Assembly: GCA_947259475.1 (NCBI GenBank)
Contig: CAMYLW010000157.1
Span: 992 to 6,290 of the forward strand
Source of the DNA: Thermodesulfobacteriota bacterium
GTDB taxonomy: Bacteria; Desulfobacterota; Syntrophobacteria; BM002
DNA length: 5,299 bases
Reading direction: 5' to 3'
The notes under the pieces were generated by a model, which was given only the letters and a program-made list of their open reading frames with translations, had not been told where the DNA came from and did not search any database. Shown in pieces: positions 1 through 5,299 of the stretch (position 1 is its first letter; every line of letters starts with the position of its first letter). The position numbers and the translations under genes are program-made.

Positions 1-417
1 GTAAATCTTGGTGTTAATAATCGCTGAACAAAAATTATAAATGCCATATTGAATCGGCGGTTTCAAAGACAGCCCATTTTTCAGAAATTTAGCGTGTCTG
101 GGTCACCCTAGACTAATGGGCAGGACGTTTTAAGCCCAGATTTGTGAAAAGGCGCAGATGTTTAAGTTGGGGCTTGACCTCGCTGGCGCCGAGAGACAAA
201 CTCTTGTGGTGCTTAACCCCCAAGCATAAATAAAGGAGGGAAGTAGGGGAGTAAATAGCCAGGAGTGGCTGACTACCCTGAGAACTGGAGCGCCCCAAGA
301 AGAGGGGCGTAAATATCGTCGAAGTTTAGAGTCTAGACGTAGTTAGAATAGAGAAATTACAGGCTAGTAAGAACGTAGGGTCAATTTCAGAGAAGAAACC
401 AGGCCCAGAAAGCGACG
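1..417 (+). other. Gene-free leader upstream of the Gag-like ORF (possible LTR/5' UTR remnant)
   Basis: I see no supportable gene here. Stops are frequent in all frames, and a TAG at 376-378 closes the frame of the downstream ORF, so the ATG at 418 is its first in-frame ATG. Possible retroelement signals are a TATAAAT at 36-42, an AATAAA at 229-234 inside CATAAATAAA, and a TGGCGCC at about 184-190. TGGCGCC matches the start of primer-binding sites for tRNAs ending in GGCGCCA. The base before it is C, not the usual LTR-terminal CA, so the primer-site reading is weak. A second copy of this region, which would prove an LTR, is not in the window. The context just before the ATG (purine at -3, no Shine-Dalgarno) looks eukaryotic. 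Confidence 0.4.
291..309 (+). repeat. GC-rich hairpin in the leader
   Basis: CGCCCC (291-296) and GGGGCG (304-309) form a perfect 6-bp stem around a 7-nt loop, AAGAAGA. It lies about 110 bases before the Gag-like start codon. Retroelement leaders often carry hairpins used for dimerisation or packaging, and this would fit in position, but the role is inference. There is no T-run after it, so it is not a bacterial terminator. Confidence 0.4.
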
Positions 418-2838
418 ATGACAAGCGACACCCCCCAGGGGGCCAAAGAGGAGCCACCCGGCTCCTCCCAAGACTCCTCTCAGCCAGGGGGCGGGAATCC
501 TCCCGTCTCCTCGGCTGGGAGTTCGGGTACTGTTCCACCCGGAGCAGCACCCCCTTCGGAGACTACTCCTTCGGGAGGAGTTCTCCCCGGGACCACTCCT
601 GTTGGAGGGGTTCCCGTATCAAGGCTCGCCCAGGCGATGCCCATTCCGGAGGCTACCCTTAATGGGTTAGCATATGGGGATATATCTCAAAACCTAGGAA
701 CACAAGCGGATACTCAGTCCGAAAGCTCAACCTGGTCTCGCTCTAAACGGCGGGAACCAGTCTGCAGAATATCAATGGAGCAGATGAAACAGATAATAGA
801 CCCGCAGTCGCGGGATAAGCTAACAGAAGATCAGTTAATGTTACTGTATCAAGCAGGGTCCAAGATGGCCGATATCGCATCGATAGCAACGCAAAGAGAG
901 TTGTATAGGGATATGAATCAACGGCTCGTAGATCCAGAGGCTAGAAGAGCCTTCTGTTTAAGCCCAAGCCTTCCTGTGGTGGATGCGCACACAGGTCGGA
1001 CTATAGAAGCTATGCTTGCGCCTGGGGGAGTTAATGTGGACGGATACACGCCCACTGCAGTAGACGAGGCGATATATCGATATAATAGGGAAAGGGAACT
1101 TTCCTTGAGAGGGTCGCCCCTTTTGATGGATTATCTCCCTCCCACGACGACCACCGTGGCAGGGACGATAACTCATTCCCCTTCGACAGTGGCGGCGGCT
1201 TACGCTCCGCCAGGGGGTCATAATCGTGTACAGTTGGCGGCAGGCCCCCAACCTATGCAAAGGATTCATTATACGGTTCCGCCTCCGCCAGCCACGTACG
1301 ATCCGTTGGCATCTGGAGCGTTTGCCCCAATATCCTCGCTGACAACAGCCCCGGCCCTGGGACAAACGTATTCGATGGCCCCGACAACCGATCATCGGTT
1401 GCCGGCACCAATTCCTAGGAATAATCGAAGTGATGCCTTAAAGAATCGGGGAAACAATATTAACCCCCAGATTACGAAAGCTCAAAAGGATACGAAGTTC
1501 CCACCTTACAGTGGTAAGACAGGGGATTTCTATGCCTGGCAGAAGCAAATAAGAGACCTAGTAAACTTTAAGGAGTTAGGTCCTTTTGAAGCTGGTAAAT
1601 TGTTGAGGCTCGCACTCCACGGAGCAGCGAGGACCTTTATAGTACGAAAGGACCCCACGGCGAGTTGGTCGGACGACCAGATCTTGCATGCGTTGGGGGA
1701 AGAATTCGAGTGGGATGATCCGGCAACGGCTATAGCCTATTTGCAACAGACGCCGATGCGTTCTGGAGAGTCGGTCGCAGACTACCTGCGCCGAATAGAA
1801 GATGTATACGAAAGGACAATGTCCGATGCTCCAGGAGATGATTACCTAAAAAGCAAGACTCTGATAGGGATAGCAATGAACCGCTTACCAGAGCCAGTAC
1901 TTCTTCGTTTAGACGCGGAAGATATTGGACTTCCGTATTCGGAATTTAGACGGAAAGTTTTCCGAGAAATGAAATACCTCGCAGCAACTAGCGGGAAATA
2001 CCCCCGTAAAGCTGACGTGGGAATAACCTCTAATAAGGTTCAAGCATCCTCAGCGGCCCCACGCCGAGCTGGTGGAGGAGTAATGAAGAATAAGGTATCT
2101 TTTGGAGGTACAGTCAACGCGTTAACAACCCAAGAGTTTGGAGACGTGTGTGACGACGTAGAAAAGAAACTCGGAGAGCGAATCGAAAAAATCGTGACTG
2201 CCAAGATGGCTGATGTCACAAATGCTTTTGATGCTATGCAGAGGGAGACGCGGGAGTCTCTCGGGCAATACCGGGATCGAGATGATCCGGAGGAATTTCA
2301 GCCTAGGTCTCGTTCGCCTAGCCCTGGTGCTTGCTTTTACTGCAAGAAACCAGGCCACATGGCGCGGGACTGCCCGAAGGCCAAGAAGCGATTCGGACAG
2401 AACCGCCCAAATAAAGGAACTCAATCAGCTCCGACTAATTATGGAGCGATCTATGCGGCTTCGGCCTCTGAAGGGGAAGGAGATCCCGACCCCTTGTCAG
2501 ATGTAGAAGAGGCGGACTATGAGCCCGTCCATTGGAATCACCCTTTGAGTGATGCATCGATAAAGGCCGAAGGGCGAGAAGAATCGAATGCTACTTTAGG
2601 AGCAATGACCTCCTTCACTAGCCCCATGACGGGAGAATGTTGGGCTATGAAGGGTGTTGGATCCTTTGGGGCTCTAGACCCAGAAAAGGAATCTGAGGGC
2701 GAGGTAGAACAGGCTACCTTCCCCCAGAAAGGAGATGTAAATGGAGTAGCCCCCTCCGAGGTGGAGGAAAGTCTTACGGATAAGTTACCAGACGGTAAAA
2801 TCAAAGGTGTGGAGCATGGTGCAGATGACTCCAAATGA
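418..2838 (+). CDS. Retrotransposon Gag-like polyprotein with CCHC zinc knuckle
   Basis: The 806-residue ORF reads as an LTR-retrotransposon (Ty3/Gypsy-like) Gag, the structural protein that assembles particles around element RNA. Residues 1-75 are rich in Pro, Gly and Ser with a short decapeptide repeat. Residues 100-180 are charged and probably helical, and about 225-345 are Pro/Thr/Ala-rich and probably disordered. Residues 361-525 look like the capsid domain: it opens FPPYSGKTGDFYAWQKQI, contains the YLQQTPMRSGESVADYLRRI segment and ends near KYLAATSG. A zinc knuckle of form CX2CX4HX4C follows (C639, C642, H647, C652) within basic flanks typical of nucleocapsid RNA binding. The tail after about 690 is acidic. 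I see no DTG/DSG protease motif and no pol gene downstream. The start is the first ATG after an in-frame stop, has A at -3 and lacks a Shine-Dalgarno. Its last 14 bases overlap the next gene. Family-level identity is fairly sure; host and clade are unknown. Confidence 0.85.
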   Translation: MTSDTPQGAKEEPPGSSQDSSQPGGGNPPVSSAGSSGTVPPGAAPPSETTPSGGVLPGTTPVGGVPVSRLAQAMPIPEATLNGLAYGDISQNLGTQADTQSESSTWSRSKRREPVCRISMEQMKQIIDPQSRDKLTEDQLMLLYQAGSKMADIASIATQRELYRDMNQRLVDPEARRAFCLSPSLPVVDAHTGRTIEAMLAPGGVNVDGYTPTAVDEAIYRYNRERELSLRGSPLLMDYLPPTTTTVAGTITHSPSTVAAAYAPPGGHNRVQLAAGPQPMQRIHYTVPPPPATYDPLASGAFAPISSLTTAPALGQTYSMAPTTDHRLPAPIPRNNRSDALKNRGNNINPQITKAQKDTKFPPYSGKTGDFYAWQKQIRDLVNFKELGPFEAGKLLRLALHGAARTFIVRKDPTASWSDDQILHALGEEFEWDDPATAIAYLQQTPMRSGESVADYLRRIEDVYERTMSDAPGDDYLKSKTLIGIAMNRLPEPVLLRLDAEDIGLPYSEFRRKVFREMKYLAATSGKYPRKADVGITSNKVQASSAAPRRAGGGVMKNKVSFGGTVNALTTQEFGDVCDDVEKKLGERIEKIVTAKMADVTNAFDAMQRETRESLGQYRDRDDPEEFQPRSRSPSPGACFYCKKPGHMARDCPKAKKRFGQNRPNKGTQSAPTNYGAIYAASASEGEGDPDPLSDVEEADYEPVHWNHPLSDASIKAEGREESNATLGAMTSFTSPMTGECWAMKGVGSFGALDPEKESEGEVEQATFPQKGDVNGVAPSEVEESLTDKLPDGKIKGVEHGADDSK
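562..618 (+). repeat. Degenerate 30-bp tandem repeat inside the Gag-like ORF
   Basis: Two adjacent units encode TTPSGGVLPG (residues 49-58) and TTPVGGVPV (59-67). The DNA is similar as well (ACTACTCCTTCGGGAGGAG against ACCACTCCTGTTGGAGGGG), which suggests a local duplication that has since diverged. It lies in the Pro/Gly-rich N-terminal tail, where such length variation is probably tolerated. Confidence 0.55.
2811..2814 (+). promoter_or_regulatory. Candidate ribosome binding site (GGAG) for the transporter
   Basis: GGAG sits 10 bases before the ATG at 2825. An alternative AAAGG at 2803-2807 lies 8 bases before the ATG at 2816, in the same frame. The two starts differ by three residues, so the protein is barely affected. 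Both sites fall within the last codons of the Gag-like ORF. Confidence 0.4.
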
Positions 2839-3484
2839 TTTGCAGCGACTGGAAAGCTATTTAGCGTTACTGGCATGCATTTATGCCGGCAGCTTGGTGC
2901 TTGCAGCTGTGATGGCCAGCAAGATTATTGTGGTGGGACCCATAGTGGTCCCCGCCGGGGTGCTGGCCTACTGCCTCACTTTTCTTATTACGGACGTTAT
3001 CAGCGAAGTATGGGGCAAAGAGCGAGCCCAGACCGTGGTCATGGGTGGATTTATTACCCTGGTGCTTGTCTTTGTGCTCACCGGTATCAGTATTCTCTGG
3101 CCACCGGCTCCCTTCTGGCCGCACCAGCAGGCATACAAAACTATCCTTGGGAGCAGTGCTCGAATAATGGTAGCCAGCCTGGCCGCCTATCTTTTCAGCC
3201 AATATCATGATGTCTGGGCCTTCCATTTCTGGAGGCGGCTGACCACCGAGAGGTACTTGTGGTTGCGTAACAATGCCTCCACAGTGGTCTCGCAATTACT
3301 TGATAGTGTGGTGTTCATTACCATAGCCTTTTATGGCACCATGCCGCTGGCGCCACTGATTGTGGGGCAGTGGGTGGTAAAAGTGGGGATTGCTTTGTTG
3401 GATACCCCTTTTGTTTATCTGCTGGTTTATCTGCTAAGGCGTCGCCTGCCATCAACGAAGCTGGGGCCAAGCTTTGAGACATGA
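2825..3484 (+). CDS. yhhQ: Queuosine precursor transporter, VUT/YhhQ family
   Basis: This inner-membrane protein belongs to the YhhQ (DUF165/VUT) family, which imports queuine precursors such as preQ0/preQ1 for queuosine modification of tRNA. From ATG 2825 it is 219 residues, almost the length of E. coli YhhQ. It shows about six hydrophobic segments (roughly 12-32, 38-56, 70-92, 107-127, 152-172, 176-204). Family hallmarks are visible: K33 with a following G, PAG at 43-45, the YxLTFLxTDxxSE block at 49-61 followed by WGKERA, R113, SQxxDV at 125-130, and RNNxSTxxSQxxDS at 148-161. In-frame starts at 2807 (GTG) and 2816 are possible; 2825 was chosen for the GGAG 10 bases upstream. It overlaps the 3' end of the Gag-like ORF in another frame. 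No queuosine biosynthesis gene lies in the window, which is normal for a salvage transporter. The family call is secure; which precursor it carries cannot be read from sequence. Confidence 0.9.
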   Translation: MTPNDLQRLESYLALLACIYAGSLVLAAVMASKIIVVGPIVVPAGVLAYCLTFLITDVISEVWGKERAQTVVMGGFITLVLVFVLTGISILWPPAPFWPHQQAYKTILGSSARIMVASLAAYLFSQYHDVWAFHFWRRLTTERYLWLRNNASTVVSQLLDSVVFITIAFYGTMPLAPLIVGQWVVKVGIALLDTPFVYLLVYLLRRRLPSTKLGPSFET

Positions 3485-3518
3485 ACGGCGTAAAACTATA
3501 AAAAATGGGTGATATTTT

Positions 3519-3702
3519 ATTAGTGTCCATCCGGAAACCCCCGATGGACATTAGAAAGTTTCCGAGCCAGAAACGAGCAATTTTTCGCAAGATCAAGGAA
3601 ATCAAGGAATTGCGCGGAGACTTACCGGGGTACGTCGCACAAGAAATTCCGAAGATTGACAATGAGACTGCGGAAAAGCGCCGTTTCCGGACGGAAACTA
3701 AT
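3519..3702. mobile_element. MITE-like element with 20-bp terminal inverted repeats
   Basis: The left end ATTAGTGTCCATCCGGAAAC (3519-3538) and the reverse complement of the right end (3683-3702) agree at 18 of 20 positions, enclosing 184 bp. This is the layout of a miniature inverted-repeat element or an internally deleted insertion sequence. Each end also folds on itself. On the left, TGTCCATC (3524-3531) pairs with GATGGACA (3543-3550) around 11 nt. On the right, CGGAAA (3671), TTTCCG (3684) and CGGAAA (3692) allow two competing hairpins. I see no clear target-site duplication, and the exact ends may be a base or two off because TTA/TAA flanks are ambiguous. There is no room for a transposase, so mobility would need one supplied in trans. 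It lies between the transporter stop and dnaX. The parent IS family is not identified. Confidence 0.65.
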
Positions 3703-3705
3703 TAG
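3544..3705 (+). CDS. Small hypothetical ORF inside the MITE-like element
   Basis: A 53-codon frame from ATG 3544 gives a lysine/arginine-rich, probably helical peptide (RKFPSQKRAIFRKIKEIKEL, then GDLPGYVAQEIPKI) ending at TAA/TAG just past the right inverted repeat. An in-frame ATG at 3505 would add 13 residues from outside the element. Neither start has a good Shine-Dalgarno. The last residues are encoded by the inverted repeat itself, and the initiating ATG lies in a hairpin arm. It may be a remnant of a transposase N-terminus from a larger relative, or an accidental frame. I recognise no family. Confidence 0.25.
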   Translation: MDIRKFPSQKRAIFRKIKEIKELRGDLPGYVAQEIPKIDNETAEKRRFRTETN

Positions 3706-3713
3706 TCATGGAA

Positions 3714-3734
3714 ACCTGGTCCTCAGGGCCAGGT
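3714..3734 (+). repeat. Stable 9-bp hairpin downstream of the MITE-like element
   Basis: ACCTGGTCC (3714-3722) pairs with GGGCCAGGT (3726-3734) with one T-G wobble, around a TCA loop. The following bases are CAAATCTC, so a U-tract is missing and it is not a classical intrinsic terminator. It could still protect or attenuate transcripts reading through from the transporter toward dnaX; that role is inference. Confidence 0.45.
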
Positions 3735-3802
3735 CAAATCTCAATGGCTTTGCCAGTAAAGATGGCTAGTGGTCTTGGAGTACTGGAGCACGTATCATTT
3801 AT

Positions 3803-3899
3803 GATTGCAGATTGTAGATTGCAGATTGAGGTGGATGCATTCCTTACCGGGAGGTTTTGAGTTTTTAAATCTGAAATCTGCATTCTAAAATCTAAAATC
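3803..3899. repeat. Inverted pair of GATTNNA heptamer arrays
   Basis: The left arm is four tandem heptamers: GATTGCA, GATTGTA, GATTGCA, GATTGAG (3803-3830). The right arm, read on the minus strand, is five: GATTTTA, GATTTTA, GAATGCA, GATTTCA, GATTTAA (3899 down to 3865). The inner 25 bases of each arm (3803-3827 and 3875-3899) are complementary at 21 of 25 positions, so the whole could fold into a long imperfect stem with a loop of about 47 nt. Arrays of this type occur between genes in many bacterial genomes, but I cannot name the family. The array does not code. It fills most of the space before dnaX. Confidence 0.65.
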
Positions 3900-3952
3900 A
3901 CTGGTCTCCATTATTCCAGCAGACTCCCGCCTGAGGTAAAAACCATTGAAGC

Positions 3953-3986
3953 CCCCTCTGGGGATAACTCAAGGCCCCTAGGGGCC
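3953..3986. repeat. GC palindromes just upstream of dnaX
   Basis: CCCC-TCT-GGGG (3953-3963) is followed by a perfect 14-bp palindrome GGCCCCTAGGGGCC (3973-3986), 27 bases before the dnaX start. The pair share CCCC/GGGG arms, so several alternative folds are possible in the dnaX 5' leader. It could be an operator, a leader hairpin or the end of a repeat; no T-run marks a terminator. Confidence 0.4.
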
Positions 3987-4013
3987 CGGAATCTTTATAG
4001 GAATTTCCCTCAC

Positions 4014-5299
4014 ATGGCCTATCTTGTTCTGGCACGGAAATGGCGGCCCCAGCGCTTCGATGAAGTTGTTGGCCAGCCGCATGTTGTCCAAACCCTCACC
4101 AATGCCATTTCCACCCAGCGAATCGCTCATGCCTACCTGTTTAGCGGGGCCAGAGGGATTGGCAAGACGTCTGTAGCCCGGATTTTGGCCAAAGCCCTGA
4201 ACTGCGCTCAAGGTCCCTCGCCTACTCCCTGCAATGAATGCGAATCTTGCCGGGAAATCACCGAATCCAGCTCACTGGACGTACTGGAAATCGACGGCGC
4301 CTCCAACCGAGGCATTAACGAGATTCGAGAATTGCGGGAGAATATCCGTTATCTGCCCTCCAAGAGCCCTTACAAAATCTACATCATAGATGAAGTGCAC
4401 ATGCTCACAGAGGAGGCATTTAATGCACTTCTAAAAACACTGGAAGAGCCACCAGCGCATGTAATTTTCATTTTTGCCACCACGGAACCCCACCGCATCC
4501 CAATTACCATTTTGAGCCGCTGTCAGCTTTTCGAGTTTAGGCGTCTTGCGGGTGGAGCGATAGTGGAACATCTGCAGCACATCGCCCAAGAAGAGGGTAT
4601 AGAGATCAGTGATGTGAGCTTGCGTTTACTGGCGAGAGAGGCAGAGGGCAGCATGAGGGACGGTCAAAGCCTCCTGGAGCAAATGATTGCCTTTTCCGGC
4701 AAGAAGATTAAAGATGAGGACCTATTGGAGGTTCTTGGGGTAATCGATCGCCAAGCTTTGTTGGATGCGGCAGCCGCCATTGTTGACGGCGACGGTGTTC
4801 GTTGCCTGGAGATCATCGAGCGACTGTACCTTCACGGGCATGATTTGAGGCGTTTTTGCCAGGAGCTGGCTGCGCATTTTCGTAATTTGCTGGTCATAAA
4901 GGTGAGCGATGAACCGCGTAAGCTGATTGATCTTACTGAAGCTGAACTCACTGAGCTAAAGGAACAGGCAGAGGTGGTAAGTAGCGCCAATCTACAGCAG
5001 TTTTTCCACTTCCTCCTGAAGGGGGAAGAGGATATTAGGCGATCCAGTAACCCCAAGCTCGTCTTGGAAATGAGCCTTCTCAGGTTGGTGCAACTCCCCC
5101 AGGTAATGGATATCGACACGCTCATTGGCCAGATGCACACGCTGGAGCAAAGAATTTCTGCTGGTGGTCAGTTACCACCTGAGGTCTATCCAGGTGAAGA
5201 AGACAACGGTGAGCAGGAGGTATCTACTGATTATTCACCCACGGAAGAGACGGAAGGGTCGGGGCCCGCCACCGTTGCGGAGCCTTCTGGGGCCAAGTG
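4014..5299 (+). CDS. dnaX: DNA polymerase III subunit tau/gamma, 3' end beyond the window
   Basis: DnaX is the ATPase core of the clamp loader that places the beta sliding clamp on primed DNA in the replisome. The first 428 codons are present with no stop, so the gene is cut by the window edge. The start MAYLVLARKWRPQRFDEVVGQ aligns residue for residue with the E. coli N-terminus, fixing ATG 4014; AGGA at 3999-4002 is a distant ribosome site. Visible motifs: Walker A GARGIGKT (45-52), zinc-binding C64, C73, C76, C79, Walker B DEVH (126-129), sensor 1 near T156-T157, the SRC arginine finger (168-170) and sensor 2 R215 in GSMRD. The collar domain runs from about 240 to 375. From about 383 an acidic, Ser/Thr/Pro linker begins. 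No slippery A-rich frameshift heptamer is seen up to residue 428, so the short gamma form is not evident here. Downstream neighbours are unseen. Identity is certain. Confidence 0.97.
   Translation, partial: MAYLVLARKWRPQRFDEVVGQPHVVQTLTNAISTQRIAHAYLFSGARGIGKTSVARILAKALNCAQGPSPTPCNECESCREITESSSLDVLEIDGASNRGINEIRELRENIRYLPSKSPYKIYIIDEVHMLTEEAFNALLKTLEEPPAHVIFIFATTEPHRIPITILSRCQLFEFRRLAGGAIVEHLQHIAQEEGIEISDVSLRLLAREAEGSMRDGQSLLEQMIAFSGKKIKDEDLLEVLGVIDRQALLDAAAAIVDGDGVRCLEIIERLYLHGHDLRRFCQELAAHFRNLLVIKVSDEPRKLIDLTEAELTELKEQAEVVSSANLQQFFHFLLKGEEDIRRSSNPKLVLEMSLLRLVQLPQVMDIDTLIGQMHTLEQRISAGGQLPPEVYPGEEDNGEQEVSTDYSPTEETEGSGPATVAEPSGAK

Noticed and set aside
36..42. TATAAAT as a bacterial -10 promoter box
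   Set aside because: No convincing -35 element at 16-18 bp and the downstream ORF lacks a bacterial ribosome site; a chance AT-rich match is as likely.
958..1395. 145-codon minus-strand frame inside the Gag-like ORF
   Set aside because: Arg/Gly/Cys-rich translation typical of the reverse complement of Pro/Ala-rich coding sequence; no family features.
2213..2506. 97-codon + strand frame overlapping the zinc-knuckle region, a possible frameshifted pol start
   Set aside because: Its translation has no protease or other recognisable motif and lies wholly inside the well-supported Gag frame; it looks like a shadow.
2867..3295. 142-codon minus-strand frame and a 111-codon + frame (2875-3210) across the transporter
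   Set aside because: Both are antisense or out-of-frame shadows of a gene whose conserved motifs are clear in the chosen frame.
3524..3550. Rho-independent terminator for the transporter
   Set aside because: The 8-bp hairpin is AT/GC mixed and is not followed by a T-run; it is better explained as part of the inverted-repeat element.
3318..3662. 114-codon minus-strand frame spanning the transporter end and the MITE-like element
   Set aside because: It crosses a mobile-element boundary, has no ribosome site or recognisable motif, and overlaps conserved transporter codons.
3803..3899. CRISPR array
   Set aside because: The repeat unit is 7 bp with no spacers, and the arms are inverted rather than direct repeats.

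Overview
The window looks like two blocks of different origin joined head to tail, all on the + strand. Bases 1 to about 2,800 read like the 5' part of a eukaryotic-type LTR retrotransposon. A gene-free leader with an AATAAA motif and a GC-rich hairpin is followed by one long ORF (418-2838, 806 aa). That ORF has the architecture of a Gag polyprotein: a Pro/Gly/Ser-rich N-terminus, an alpha-helical capsid-like region and a perfect CX2CX4HX4C zinc knuckle. No protease, reverse transcriptase, RNase H or integrase follows it.

From about 2,810 to the end the sequence is ordinary bacterial DNA. A VUT/YhhQ-family queuosine-precursor transporter (2825-3484) is followed by a gene-poor stretch of about 530 bases rich in structure, then the first 428 codons of dnaX (4014 to the window end), the DNA polymerase III clamp-loader tau/gamma subunit. 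The gene-poor stretch holds a 184-bp MITE-like element with 20-bp terminal inverted repeats (3519-3702), a small hairpin, an inverted pair of heptamer arrays (3803-3899) and GC palindromes just before dnaX.

The bacterial half fits a free-living Gram-negative-type genome carrying small mobile repeats. The intergenic heptamer arrays and small TIR element resemble what is common in Desulfobacterota-like genomes, but that placement is an impression and not shown by the sequence. The Gag half fits a eukaryotic retroelement: its ATG lacks a bacterial ribosome binding site and has a purine at -3, and its codon choice leans to AGA/AGG and ATA.

The main open question is the seam near 2,760-2,825. A chimeric assembly or host/eukaryote contamination is the simplest explanation. 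A real transfer of a Gag gene next to a bacterial transporter would be remarkable. The bacterial genes do not form an evident pathway: one salvages queuosine precursors for tRNA modification and the other serves replication, and repeats separate them.
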